Assembly: GCF_008727715.1 (NCBI RefSeq)
Contig: NZ_CP044218.1
Coordinates: 806,001-870,000, forward strand
DNA: 64,000 nucleotides
Origin: Mesorhizobium terrae
GTDB taxonomy: Bacteria; Pseudomonadota; Alphaproteobacteria; Rhizobiales; Rhizobiaceae
Direction: 5' to 3'
Shown here: piece by piece, positions 24,105 through 33,381 of the stretch
Layout of the letters: each line of letters opens with the position of its first letter
Numbering within the stretch: the first letter of the stretch is position 1
Notes under the pieces: model-generated
What the model saw: only the letters and a program-made list of their open reading frames with translations
Database searches by the model: none
Told to the model about the DNA's origin: nothing
Made by a program: the position numbers and the translations under genes

Positions 24105-25229
24105 ATGCAAACATCGATTAGGCATGAACTGCAAACGGCAATTGAACCCATTAGCCTTATCCGCAGCACGCCACCCACGCCCCCATGGGTCGGCGAAGCA
24201 TTGATCAGGGCGTTCGGGGAGATCAGTCGAAGCGCGAAGATCGAAAGTCTCATGCGATATCACACCTTCCGTGGCAGCGAGGAGGATCGGGATATTGCCC
24301 GCCGCTGGTTGAGCGAGCGCCTTGGCCCAGCTGTCGAGACTGATCGCATCATCATGACCAACGGCACCCAAAGCGCGCTTTTTCTGGCGCTTCGATCGGT
24401 CGTCGGCATTGGGGACCACCTGCTGACCGAGGATATCAGCTACTACGGGCTACGACGTCTGGCGGCATTGCTTGGCATCACGGTCAGCGGCATCGCCATG
24501 GACGCTGATGGGGCGCTTCCCGATGCTTTTGACGAGGCCTGTCGTGACCGCCGGCCGCGTGCGCTTTTCCTGCAGCCAACCCTGCACAATCCAACATCGA
24601 TTGTCATGTCACGAACGCGACGCCTTGAGCTTGCCGACGTCGCACGCAAGTACGGCGTTCCGATCATAGAAGATGATGTCTACGGAAGCTTGCCGTCGAT
24701 TGCGCCAGAGCCAATTGCTTCACTTGCGCCTGATATCTGCTGGTTCGCTACCGGCCCGGCCAAATGCATGGGGCCTGGGCTTCGACTGGGTTACCTTGTC
24801 GCGCCATTCAGCGCCGACGCAGGCAAGGCTGCGGCGGCCTTCGACACGATTTCAACCTGGCACGCAAACCCGCTATCGGCAGCAATCATGTCGCGCTGGG
24901 TGATGGACGGCACGCTTGTTGGCATTCGCGATGCCGTCCGTGCTGAGATCGTTGCCCGGCAAGCGATCGCCCGCGGATGCTTGTCTGGCTTCCCCCTCGC
25001 CACCCACCCTGAGTCCGTCTTCCTCTGGATGGAACTTGCCGCCACAACCAACCAGGATCGCCTTCTCCAGCAGCTTGCCGATGTCGGCGTGATCCTACGC
25101 CCTGGCCACATGTTCTTCGTCGATCCCCACAAGTCCCACAACAGCATTCGGATCGTGATCGGCAGTCCCGACACACAGGATGAACTGTTCACGGCACTCA
25201 CCAGATTGGCAAAGACGGTCAGATCGTAA
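24105..25229 (+). CDS. PLP-dependent aminotransferase (MocR-like catalytic domain, no HTH), paralogue A
   Basis: A protein of 374 residues. MTNGTQSALFLAL, QPTLHNPTSIVMS, EDDVYGSLPS and the PLP lysine Lys220 in ATGPAKCMGPGLRLGY mark a fold-type I aminotransferase related to the catalytic half of MocR regulators; the N-terminal winged helix is absent. It is closely related to the gene at 26973-28091: both begin with PISLIR-TTPPTP-type residues, and share ALPDAF-ACR, APDICWFATG-AKC and STWH. It follows the oxidase gene by 19 bases. It may transaminate a later intermediate or the exported compound. Confidence 0.8.
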   Translation: MQTSIRHELQTAIEPISLIRSTPPTPPWVGEALIRAFGEISRSAKIESLMRYHTFRGSEEDRDIARRWLSERLGPAVETDRIIMTNGTQSALFLALRSVVGIGDHLLTEDISYYGLRRLAALLGITVSGIAMDADGALPDAFDEACRDRRPRALFLQPTLHNPTSIVMSRTRRLELADVARKYGVPIIEDDVYGSLPSIAPEPIASLAPDICWFATGPAKCMGPGLRLGYLVAPFSADAGKAAAAFDTISTWHANPLSAAIMSRWVMDGTLVGIRDAVRAEIVARQAIARGCLSGFPLATHPESVFLWMELAATTNQDRLLQQLADVGVILRPGHMFFVDPHKSHNSIRIVIGSPDTQDELFTALTRLAKTVRS

Positions 25230-25242
25230 ACGGTCAAAGACG

Positions 25243-26076
25243 ATGCAAACGAGCACGCCAATTTACATTGTCATGGAGATGGCATGCTTCGTGCTTATCG
25301 CCACGCTCTTGCGCATCTCGAGTGCAGAAATATCGATCTACCAGCTTACATTCCTGCGGTACGGCTCAAGCTTTCTGTTGCTGTTGCCATTTTCATTTAA
25401 ATTGTGCCCGCGCATGGAAATCACGGATGTTAAGAGGCACGCACCGAGATCCCTTCTAATCTATATTTCCGCGCTCGCCTGGACGTATGCGATACACTCC
25501 ATAGACGTGGGTTTGGCGCAGGCTCTCCTCTACACAAAGACGATATTGCTTGGAGCCTTAGCGGGCCGGCTCGGATCTGCCGCACCATCCCGCGTCGAGT
25601 GGATTTGCATTACCACCGGCGTCGCAGGCGTAATTCTTGCCGTGAGCCCGTCCCTCAACTCGGCACCAGTGCCGGGCGCCGCCGCCGCGTTGTTGTCCGC
25701 CCTGACGGCTTCTGTGATTGCAAGTCAGACCAGGCTCATTGGCGCCTTCCAGGCTCCCATCATGGCGACCTTGATAACGAGCGCGTTGACATGTGCGTTC
25801 GCATTGCCGCTGGCCGCAATCTCATGGCGTCCGCTGAACCTGGATGAGGTAATCCTCGTCTGCGCCATCGGGCTGCTCACGACGATCTCCCAGGCACTGC
25901 TTTTCCGGGTATTCCCAAGATCCGGATTGCCAAGAATTGCAATAATCGATCTGGGAAGAATTATATTGGCGACACTTGCGGGAGTAATATTCTTCAAGAA
26001 CGCCGTTACACCAAGCTACATAGTGGGAATATTGATTATTTCACTAAGTATATTTTCTGCAATCCGGTTTTCGTGA
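25243..26076 (+). CDS. EamA/DMT-family transporter
   Basis: A protein of 277 residues with about ten membrane helices, beginning MQTSTPIYIVMEMACFVL, with the paired-helix pattern of EamA exporters. It follows the aminotransferase by 13 bases. It is the second DMT exporter in the cargo (compare 8866-9750), and in a biosynthetic operon a product exporter would be expected. The coding sequence is more AT-rich towards its end than its neighbours. Confidence 0.75.
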   Translation: MQTSTPIYIVMEMACFVLIATLLRISSAEISIYQLTFLRYGSSFLLLLPFSFKLCPRMEITDVKRHAPRSLLIYISALAWTYAIHSIDVGLAQALLYTKTILLGALAGRLGSAAPSRVEWICITTGVAGVILAVSPSLNSAPVPGAAAALLSALTASVIASQTRLIGAFQAPIMATLITSALTCAFALPLAAISWRPLNLDEVILVCAIGLLTTISQALLFRVFPRSGLPRIAIIDLGRIILATLAGVIFFKNAVTPSYIVGILIISLSIFSAIRFS

Positions 26077-26121
26077 CGAAACCCGGCCCGACAGGTCGAC
26101 AGTGTTGGAAGGAGATGTGCC

Positions 26122-26958
26122 ATGAATGTACTGCAGAGCGTCGGGGCAACCCGACAGTCGCAATCCAGCAGCATATTTCGACAGGTTGCCGGCCACTATA
26201 GATACCGGCCACGCTATCCGCGCGCCCTCATAGCACACGTATCGGGCCTCTCGTCGTCCCTCGACCACAGCCTTCCTGCGGTTGACGTCGGCGCAGGAAC
26301 AGGTCTTTTCACGTTCGCGCTTGCGCAGTTTCTGGTTCCACAGCGTCAGGTGGTGGGTGTCGAGCCCAGTGCAGACATGAGAGCAAACGCCGTCGCGGTT
26401 TCCCCCGCATCCGGCAGCAACGTGACGTTCGTGGACGGCTCATCCACGCATCTTCCATTTGCCGACAGGTCGCTTGCCCTGGTCACAGCCGCCTGCGCCT
26501 ATCATCGGTTCTCGCGCCAGAAGTTCCTGAACGAATGCGCCAGGGTTCTCTGCCCGCAGGGACTTCTCGCAATTGTCGACTACCAACTGGTGAGTCCGCC
26601 CGGTTCCGCTGGAGACGAGATATTCTGTCTCCTCGAGAAATTCGCCCCGGTCTTCGTTCGTGGCCACAGAACCAATGAACACGGCCAGTATGAGAGCATC
26701 GACATCTCCCGGGAGGTTCTTTCCTGCCGGTCATTTTCTTCCGGCCACGCAGCACATTGGTGCAACGAGCTGGAATTTTCCGAAAATGAATTCATTGGGT
26801 ATGTGAGCACCTTGTCGCCCACGCTGATCGGGATGCGCCGATTAGGACGACCCGCGGTGGAGTCTCTGTTGCGGTCTATATTCCACAGCCATGAAAGCAG
26901 TGGGCGTGTCGCAATGTCGTTCGACACGCTGGGCGTTTTCTGCGTGAACGGTGCTTGA
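26122..26958 (+). CDS. Class I SAM-dependent methyltransferase
   Basis: A protein of 278 residues. Motif I is PAVDVGAGTGLFTFAL, followed by VVGVEPSADMRANA and FVDGSSTHLPFADRSLALVT, as in UbiE/Type 11 methyltransferases. It transfers a methyl group from SAM to a small molecule; a late tailoring step (N- or O-methylation of the phosphonate product) is possible. It has a clear AAGGAGATG site upstream. It is the last gene of the plus-strand cluster, ending 14 bases before the convergent aminotransferase gene. Confidence 0.8.
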   Translation: MNVLQSVGATRQSQSSSIFRQVAGHYRYRPRYPRALIAHVSGLSSSLDHSLPAVDVGAGTGLFTFALAQFLVPQRQVVGVEPSADMRANAVAVSPASGSNVTFVDGSSTHLPFADRSLALVTAACAYHRFSRQKFLNECARVLCPQGLLAIVDYQLVSPPGSAGDEIFCLLEKFAPVFVRGHRTNEHGQYESIDISREVLSCRSFSSGHAAHWCNELEFSENEFIGYVSTLSPTLIGMRRLGRPAVESLLRSIFHSHESSGRVAMSFDTLGVFCVNGA

Positions 26959-26972
26959 ACATCAGGCGCTGT

Positions 26973-28091
26973 TCAGGCGCCGGCCGTTTCACGGATGGCG
27001 CTCAGCGCCCGCCTGAGTTCCTCTCGCGTTTCCGGGCTTCCCAAGACAATGCGGATCGCGTCGACGGGCCTGTCCGGATGAAAGGCAAACATCGAACCGG
27101 GTCGAAGGATGACGCCGGCCTTGGCAGCTGCATCGATGAAAGAATCCTGGTCGTGTTGAACAGGCAGCGTCAGCCAAAGATGCAGACCGTTTGGGTGGGC
27201 CGCGTATTGGCTGCCTGCCAGGATCTCGCGCGCAATCTCCTGCCGGCCCGATGCTTCGGCGCGTACGGCGTCGAGAATACGCTTTGCGGTCCCTCCGCTT
27301 ATCCACTTATCTGCCAACGCCGATGAAAGCGGCGACATATGCCAGGTCGAGGTGACCTGAAAACGCTCGAAGACGGATGCAGCGTGACTTGTGGAGGGCG
27401 CAACGAGATAGCCAGCCTTCAGCCCAGGCGAGACACATTTTGCCAGACCGGTCGCAAACCAGCAGATATCGGGTGCCAGTGCCGCGATCGGTGGTGGCGC
27501 GTCGTGCGGCAGCGCGCCATAGACGTCGTCCTCGATAATTGCAACGCCGTACTTTCTCGCAATATCGATGATCTCTCTGCGCCGTTCGAGCGACATCACC
27601 AGCGTCGTTGGATTGTGGATGGTTGGCGTCAGGAAGAGCGCCTTCGGCGATCGCGTCCGGCAAGCGTCTTCAAACGCGTCCGGCAGCGCTCCATCCCGAT
27701 CCATCTCAATGCAGTCGACTTCGACATTCAGAAAACCGGCCAGACGGCGAAAGCCATAGTAGCTGAACGCCTCGACGAGGACCAAGCCACCACTGCCAAC
27801 AACGGCTGCGAGCGTCAGCATCAGGGCATTCTGTGTGCCGTTGGTCGCGATGATGCGACCGATCTCAAGCCCCCCACCCATGCGATCCGACATCCAGGAC
27901 GCCCCCACCTCCCGGTCTCGTTCGGTACCCGCGAACCGGTGGTATCTAAGGAGCGTGGACAGGTCATGCGCCTGGGAAATCTCCAGGAGCGCATTTTTGA
28001 TCTCGTCACCGATCCAGCCCGGCGTCGGCGGAGTCGTACGAATGAGACTGATGGGTTCTGCCACCGAGAAATCTCTTTGATTGATCGTCAT
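26973..28091 (-). CDS. PLP-dependent aminotransferase, paralogue B
   Basis: A protein of 372 residues similar along its full length to the enzyme at 24105-25229, with ATNGTQNALMLTLA, EDDVYGALPHD and the PLP lysine Lys218 in ATGLAKCVSPGLKAGY. It also lacks a DNA-binding domain. It is on the opposite strand and upstream of it lies no gene of its own operon, so it is the final gene of neither module; the SBP gene of the catabolic operon lies beyond it on the same strand with its end 53 bases from this start. It may be read through from that operon and serve degradation. Confidence 0.8.
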   Translation of the reverse strand: MTINQRDFSVAEPISLIRTTPPTPGWIGDEIKNALLEISQAHDLSTLLRYHRFAGTERDREVGASWMSDRMGGGLEIGRIIATNGTQNALMLTLAAVVGSGGLVLVEAFSYYGFRRLAGFLNVEVDCIEMDRDGALPDAFEDACRTRSPKALFLTPTIHNPTTLVMSLERRREIIDIARKYGVAIIEDDVYGALPHDAPPPIAALAPDICWFATGLAKCVSPGLKAGYLVAPSTSHAASVFERFQVTSTWHMSPLSSALADKWISGGTAKRILDAVRAEASGRQEIAREILAGSQYAAHPNGLHLWLTLPVQHDQDSFIDAAAKAGVILRPGSMFAFHPDRPVDAIRIVLGSPETREELRRALSAIRETAGA

Positions 28092-28144
28092 TGCAAGCGA
28101 CCTTCAAGCTGGAGTGACAAGCTTACCGGGAGTCGACAGCAGGC

Positions 28145-29392
28145 TCACATCAGCCCCTGGACGGCACTTGTTATCTGATCGAGGGCATCCTTTGGCTCGG
28201 TTTCCTGGAACAGGACCTTGCGCATCGCATCTTCGATCACGGGAGTAACTTTCAGGGAATTTTCGCCGGGAAACGAGAACCAGCTCGTCATGCTCGGCAA
28301 CTGGCCAACGGCCACCATCAGGTTGGGTTCGCTCTTATAGTAGTTGCCGAGGAGGCCGGGATCCTTGATCGCCAGGGTGTTGACCGGAATATAGGACGTT
28401 GATTTCGCCATCTGCGTCTGCGCGTCTGGTCCGGTGAAGAACTTGACGAAGTCCCAGGCCACCTTCTGCTTCTCGGGGTCTTTCGTGTGGATCATGATGG
28501 CGCTGCCGCCGGCCGGCAGGATTCCATTCGGCTGTGTCGAGGGAAAAGGCGCGACGCGCATTTCGAAATGCCCGGCGGCTTGCTTGGTGTAGAGGGTGAT
28601 GTCCGAGCTGGATGTAACGAAAATGCCGAGCGAACCGCCGGCGAATGCCTGCTTGGCCTGATCGCGCGTCATGTCCTTCATTCCGGAACGGCCAATCTCC
28701 TTCAGGGTTTTGAAGGCCTCCAGCCCCTCGGGACCATTGAAAGCCACCTGCTTCTCGTCCGGCGTCATCATGTGGCCGCCTTGAGATTGCACCAGCGCGA
28801 TGAATGTCCAGTTGGCTGTCGGGGTATAGTCGAAGAAGATGCTTCCGCTGGGAGCATCGATCTTTTTTGCCAGGTCGGAAATTCCCTGCCACGTTGTCGG
28901 CAGCTTGTCCGGATCGCCCCCGGCCTTCCTGACGAGGTCGATGTTGAAATAGACGATCGGCACAGACAGTTGGTATGGAATGCCGATTGTCTCTTCGCCC
29001 TTTTTGGCCATGCTCATCACGGATTGCGAATATCCGCGGTTCTCCCAACCGTTTTCTTGCGCGATGAAACCCTGAAGCGGCACAGCCAGGCCGCGCTCGG
29101 CGAACAACCTTACGAAACTCAGCCCCTGGAACCCGACATCCGGTACATCTCCCGTCAGAGATGACCGCAACATCAACTGCGTCATTTCGGTGTAATTCTT
29201 GACGACATCAAGCTTTACCGCAGTGCCTTTGTTCTGCTCTTCGAAAAGCTGGACCAGCTTCTCCATCGAGTCTTTGTTCACATAGGCATTGGAGTAAAGA
29301 ACCCTGAGCGTGGTTTCGGAAAACGCCGGGCTCGCGCCCATGGTGGCAACGAACAGCGCCAATGCGCACTTAGAGATAGACGGGATCCTCAT
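28145..29392 (-). CDS. UgpB-like ABC transporter substrate-binding protein
   Basis: A protein of 415 residues with a signal peptide (ALALFVATMGASPAFSETT) and the solute-binding family 1 fold: VPDVGFQGLSFVRLFAERGL, GIPYQLSVPIVYFN, and MTSWFSFPGENSLKVTPVI near the end. The family binds sugars or glycerol phosphates. Its permeases and ATPase lie upstream in the same operon (30468-33381), separated by the dioxygenase gene. Because the operon also has a phosphodiesterase, a phosphorus-containing ligand such as a glycerol diester is an attractive guess. GGAGAG precedes the start. Confidence 0.85.
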   Translation of the reverse strand: MRIPSISKCALALFVATMGASPAFSETTLRVLYSNAYVNKDSMEKLVQLFEEQNKGTAVKLDVVKNYTEMTQLMLRSSLTGDVPDVGFQGLSFVRLFAERGLAVPLQGFIAQENGWENRGYSQSVMSMAKKGEETIGIPYQLSVPIVYFNIDLVRKAGGDPDKLPTTWQGISDLAKKIDAPSGSIFFDYTPTANWTFIALVQSQGGHMMTPDEKQVAFNGPEGLEAFKTLKEIGRSGMKDMTRDQAKQAFAGGSLGIFVTSSSDITLYTKQAAGHFEMRVAPFPSTQPNGILPAGGSAIMIHTKDPEKQKVAWDFVKFFTGPDAQTQMAKSTSYIPVNTLAIKDPGLLGNYYKSEPNLMVAVGQLPSMTSWFSFPGENSLKVTPVIEDAMRKVLFQETEPKDALDQITSAVQGLM

Positions 29393-29503
29393 TTAACTCT
29401 CCAAGATGATCGAGTATGTCCTAGGGCCGTGCGGTGACGCCTCTGGTCAAGCAGTCAGGCGTGCTCAACCCCTTTGTGATCAGTCCGATCGGCCGCCCCG
29501 CAA

Positions 29504-30436
29504 TCAGCCGTCCAACAGCTTTGAACGCTCATAGGCAGCGATCGGCTTTTCTTCGCCTGCAGCGATGTGAACAACGACCCGCTCTTGGCCGCTGTCCCAG
29601 CCCTCCCGATTGTGAAGAACCGCCCGATTGTCGAAAATGACAAGATCTTCGGCTTCCAGCGCGATGCTGAATTGTTCGCCACCGCGGAACACCTCGGCCC
29701 ACAGCCGCTCCATCAGGTTCCGGCTTTCTTCCGGTGATTTGCCTTCAATCAGGGCATCGCGGCGCCGCGGCAGATAAAGCAGTGGGCGGCGCGTCTCGGA
29801 GTGCAATCTCACCAGCGGATGCGATGTTCCCTCCGCGCGCCGTTCCACGCTCACCGAAGGTCCTTCCCAGAAGTCCCAGAGTCCCTGGGAACGGTTGTGG
29901 AGACTGTGGATGGCACGCAAGGGCGCAATCTCTCGCCGTAACTCCGCAGTGAGCGACTCGTACACATGGTATGCACTCAAGAAACCCGTTCTGGGCGGGT
30001 TCGCCGGCGCCTTCTTGCAATAGAGGATGGAGTAATTCATCGGCGCCGGTTTGAACGATCCATCCGTATGCCAGATCTGGGCGACTGCGCCCTTGTCGCC
30101 GATCGGAAGACCGTCGGGTCCTACGGCGTTGGACAGGACCTTCAGCTCTGCGGGTCCCGATTGGCTCGACTTGGGTTCTTGATGATTGTGGCGGTCGTTC
30201 TGCAGGGGGCCGAAGAGCTGGGCAAATGCGACAAGCTGGTTATCGTCCATCTGCATGTTACGGAAGCGCAGGACGAGATATTGGTTCAAGGCGCGCTTGA
30301 GGGATTCAGCAATCCAAGGATTGCCCGGGTCCAAAACGTCACCGGCAGATATGCCCTGCACATCGCCTCCGATCATCTCTGGCCCTGTGACGATTTCAAA
30401 TGGCCTTTCAACATCCGCTCTCAACCTGGCCGGCAT
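29504..30436 (-). CDS. TauD/TfdA-family Fe(II)/2-oxoglutarate dioxygenase
   Basis: A protein of 310 residues with the metal triad His123-x-Asp125 in WHTDGSF and His275 in DNRAVLHNREGW, and the 2-oxoglutarate-binding Arg286 in ERVVVHI. YLVLRFRNM and the SNAVGPDG stretch follow the TauD layout. These enzymes hydroxylate sulfonates, phosphonates, betaines or amino acids using O2 and 2-oxoglutarate. Placed between ABC genes of a probable phosphonate importer, it could hydroxylate the imported compound to open a route to C-P or C-N cleavage. Substrate is inferred only. Confidence 0.8.
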   Translation of the reverse strand: MPARLRADVERPFEIVTGPEMIGGDVQGISAGDVLDPGNPWIAESLKRALNQYLVLRFRNMQMDDNQLVAFAQLFGPLQNDRHNHQEPKSSQSGPAELKVLSNAVGPDGLPIGDKGAVAQIWHTDGSFKPAPMNYSILYCKKAPANPPRTGFLSAYHVYESLTAELRREIAPLRAIHSLHNRSQGLWDFWEGPSVSVERRAEGTSHPLVRLHSETRRPLLYLPRRRDALIEGKSPEESRNLMERLWAEVFRGGEQFSIALEAEDLVIFDNRAVLHNREGWDSGQERVVVHIAAGEEKPIAAYERSKLLDG

Positions 30437-30467
30437 TGCATTGCTCCCTGAACTGATGATGTCTGCT

Positions 30468-31295
30468 TCATTTGATGGCTCCGCCGGTCAGGCCTTCGAC
30501 GAACCAGCGCTGGGCGGCCAGAAAAGCGATTATGAGAGGCGCGACGACGAGGGTCGACGCCGCCATGAGCGGGCCGTAATCGCTGCCGGCCTCTTCGTTC
30601 TTGAACGTCATGATGCCCAAAGGCGGCGGCATCATTTCTTCGGAACGAACGGCAATCAGCGGCCAGAACAGGTCGTTCCAATGGCTGACGACCGAGAAGA
30701 TGGAAAAGGCAATGATTGCCGGCAGGGCCATCGGCACCATGACGCGCCAGACGATGGCAAACTCCGAAAGTCCATCGAGCCGTGCCGCGTGGACCACATC
30801 GTCCGGTATTGTCTTGAAGAACTGCCGCATCAGGAAGATGCCGAATGGCGATACGATGAATGGGAAGATCAGCGCAGCATAGGTGTTCAAGATGCCGAGT
30901 TGGTATCCCATGATGAATTGCGGCAGCGCCAACACCTGGTGGGGGATCAAGAGACCGATCAGCACCAGCCCGAACAGCAGATTGCGGCCCTTGAATTGGA
31001 GTTTGGCGAGTGCGTAGGCGGGCGGCGCGCACACCAGAATCTGCAGTACCAAGATAGCCAGACAAATGCCGACGCCGTTCAGCATGAATTTCGGCAGTGG
31101 AGATGCCGTCAGTGCCCGACCATAGTTCTCAACCAGATTCCAGTGTCGAGGCAGCAGAGAGAAGGAGCCACGAAAAATCTCGCCCGGCGACTTCACGGAC
31201 AAGGATACCATCCAGACAAAGGGCACCGACACGAGGGCGGCCGTCGTCAGCAAAATAACGTGGCGGGCAATCGCGCCGGGCCAATCTGTTCTCAT
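30468..31295 (-). CDS. UgpE/MalG-like ABC permease
   Basis: A protein of 275 residues with six helices and the coupling loop AARLDGLSEFAIVWRVMVPMALPAI, characteristic of carbohydrate uptake (CUT1) permeases such as UgpE. It overlaps the preceding permease by 4 bases and is followed by the dioxygenase 31 bases later. It forms the channel with the gene at 31292-32221. Confidence 0.88.
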   Translation of the reverse strand: MRTDWPGAIARHVILLTTAALVSVPFVWMVSLSVKSPGEIFRGSFSLLPRHWNLVENYGRALTASPLPKFMLNGVGICLAILVLQILVCAPPAYALAKLQFKGRNLLFGLVLIGLLIPHQVLALPQFIMGYQLGILNTYAALIFPFIVSPFGIFLMRQFFKTIPDDVVHAARLDGLSEFAIVWRVMVPMALPAIIAFSIFSVVSHWNDLFWPLIAVRSEEMMPPPLGIMTFKNEEAGSDYGPLMAASTLVVAPLIIAFLAAQRWFVEGLTGGAIK

Positions 31296-32221
31296 GAGTA
31301 GTGCACCCGCCTGTCCATGACGCGAGCCTGAATAAGCGTGAGTGCGATCACGATGGTCAGAAAGACGATGGTGACCGCGGCCCCATAGCCGGTGCGCAGA
31401 TATTCGAAGCTTTCGCGATAGAGCGTGTAGAGCAGAACTTCTGAAGCGTTGCCTGGTCCGCCCTTGGTGAGGATCTGGACGGTATCGAATGCTTCGAAGG
31501 CACGCAGTGCGACGACGATGACGACAAACATCGTTACTGGCCCGAGCATCGGCAAGGTAACGGTGCGCAGCCGGTCGAGCCAGCTGTCTGCACCATCAAT
31601 GTCCGCGGCGTCGTAGAGATCGCGCGGGATGGACTTCAGCCCGGCAAGGAAAAGTACCATGGCAAAGCCAAGGTTCTGCCAGATGGCGATCACGGCCAGA
31701 ACCGGCAGAACGGTCTTCTCGTCGCGCAACCAGTTGGCAGTCGGAAGACCGAGTGCTGAAAGCGTCTGGTTGACGAGGCCGATCGTGGGATGCAGCAGCG
31801 CTTCCCAGGCAATCGCCATGGCAGCCAGCGTCGCCATGAAGGGTATGAAATGGATGGCGCGGTAAAAGGCGCGAAGCGATTTTCCGCTTTCGATCAACAG
31901 GGCGATGAAAAGCCCCAGGAAAACGGATCCCGGCACCACCATCAACACGTAGAGGATTGTGTTGGCAAGCGACGCGCGAAAGGCCTTGTCGGAGAAAAGT
32001 TCGGAAAAGTTGCGTGTCCCCACGAAGGACATGGTGCGCGCGCCGAATTGCCAGTCTGTCACGGCAATGACCAACACGCCTCCAATTGGAAGGACAAAAA
32101 GGCAGAGCAGCAAAAAGGCAGCCGGCCCCGCCAGGCAATAAGCGGACAGAGCCTCGCCAACCGCAGAAGCGGGTTTGGGCACGGGCCGAGCGCTCGGGAA
32201 GACCTCGACACTGGCCGTCAT
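31292..32221 (-). CDS. UgpA/MalF-like ABC permease
   Basis: A protein of 309 residues, six helices, with the coupling loop AADIDGADSWLDRLRTVTLPMLGPV and the C-terminal ETLYRESF-like segment LLYTLYRESFEYLRTGYGAA common in UgpA proteins. It is joined by ATGA overlaps to the ATPase before it and the permease after it, so all three are made together. Confidence 0.88.
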   Translation of the reverse strand: MTASVEVFPSARPVPKPASAVGEALSAYCLAGPAAFLLLCLFVLPIGGVLVIAVTDWQFGARTMSFVGTRNFSELFSDKAFRASLANTILYVLMVVPGSVFLGLFIALLIESGKSLRAFYRAIHFIPFMATLAAMAIAWEALLHPTIGLVNQTLSALGLPTANWLRDEKTVLPVLAVIAIWQNLGFAMVLFLAGLKSIPRDLYDAADIDGADSWLDRLRTVTLPMLGPVTMFVVIVVALRAFEAFDTVQILTKGGPGNASEVLLYTLYRESFEYLRTGYGAAVTIVFLTIVIALTLIQARVMDRRVHYS

Positions 32222-33381
32222 CAGGCAATCTCCCTCAGGGGCGTTACGCTGGCGGCGGGCAGCAGGCGTTCACCGCCCTTATCGAAGACCAGAAACCGGT
32301 CAGGGCGCACGCTGAGATTGACGAGTTGGCCGTGGGCAAGATGCGGAGCCCGCTCGGCCAGAAGGCGTGCCACAAGTGGCTCGCCGGCGTTCAGCGCGAG
32401 ATGCACAAACAGGTCGGAACCCATATGTTCGATCAGCCGGATGGTTCCGGCGATCGCTCCTGGTTCGTTGCGGTCGCAAAGATGAAAGGCTTCCGGCCGA
32501 ATGCCCAGCGTGACCTCAGCACCAATGTCGAGAGCGACATTGGTGGCGAAGCTGACTCCACCCGCCTCGATATGACCGCGCTGGCGAACCACGCCGTCGA
32601 GCATGCTGATCTTGGGACTGCCCACGAATTCGGCGACCCGGCGATCGGTCGGATTGGCATAGATTTGCTGGGGCGGAGCCACCTGCAGCAATTCGCCGTC
32701 GAGCATCACCGCGACCCGATCCGAAAGCGTCATCGCCTCGGATTGATCATGGGTAACATAGATGAAGGTGACGCCCAGCCGCCGATGCAGTTCCTTTATT
32801 TCGGAGCGCATCTGGACGCGCAGTTTTGCGTCCAGATTGGATAGAGGTTCATCCATCAGGAAGACCGCGGGATGGCGCACCATGGCGCGACCTACCGCCA
32901 CGCGCTGTCGCTGGCCACCGGAAAGCTGGCCGGGCTTGCGGGTCAGGAGATGATCAATTCCAACCGCGCCGGCTGCCTGCTGGACCTCTTCCTCGATTGC
33001 AGCTTTCGCCTGTGCCGTTCCCGGAAGAAAGCGCCCAAGCAGCGGCAGGCGCTGCAAGGATGACAGTCGCCGCATCTTGAGCGGCAGACCGATGTTTTCG
33101 GCGACGGTCATATGCGGATAGAGCGCATAGGACTGGAACACCATCGCGATGTCGCGCTGCTTTGCACGCAAACCGTCGACAACGCGCCCGCCGATCGAAA
33201 CGCTGCCTTTATCTTGAGGCTCCAGACCTGCCAGTATGCGCAGGAGGGTCGACTTGCCGCAGCCCGACGGCCCGAGCAAAGTGAGGAATTCACCGTCTTC
33301 GACAGCAAGGCTCAGATTGCACAGAACCTGGCTGGTTCCATATGATTTCGAGATGTCGGTGAACAGCACGCCAGACATCAT
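32221..33381 (-). CDS. UgpC/MalK-like ABC transporter ATPase
   Basis: A protein of 386 residues with Walker A GPSGCGKST, signature LSGGQRQRVAVGRA, Walker B VFLMDEPLSNLDAKLR, the H-loop YVTHDQSEAM, and a C-terminal TOBE/OB domain (LGIRPEAFHL, GSDLFVHLAL) as in the CUT1 ATPases UgpC and MalK. It overlaps the phosphodiesterase gene upstream and the permease downstream by 4 bases each. CUT1 ATPases can serve several importers, and this one might also power the ATPase-less amino-acid ABC system, although that is of another class and so unlikely. Confidence 0.9.
   Translation of the reverse strand: MMSGVLFTDISKSYGTSQVLCNLSLAVEDGEFLTLLGPSGCGKSTLLRILAGLEPQDKGSVSIGGRVVDGLRAKQRDIAMVFQSYALYPHMTVAENIGLPLKMRRLSSLQRLPLLGRFLPGTAQAKAAIEEEVQQAAGAVGIDHLLTRKPGQLSGGQRQRVAVGRAMVRHPAVFLMDEPLSNLDAKLRVQMRSEIKELHRRLGVTFIYVTHDQSEAMTLSDRVAVMLDGELLQVAPPQQIYANPTDRRVAEFVGSPKISMLDGVVRQRGHIEAGGVSFATNVALDIGAEVTLGIRPEAFHLCDRNEPGAIAGTIRLIEHMGSDLFVHLALNAGEPLVARLLAERAPHLAHGQLVNLSVRPDRFLVFDKGGERLLPAASVTPLREIA

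Noticed and set aside
26955..26990. Terminator between the methyltransferase and the convergent aminotransferase
   Set aside because: Only a 5-bp GGCGC/GCGCC stem without a T run is present in the short gap.
29504..30436. Taurine dioxygenase tauD
   Set aside because: The triad fits the family, but the neighbours are not tauABC and the transporter is of the Ugp type, so a taurine substrate is not supported.
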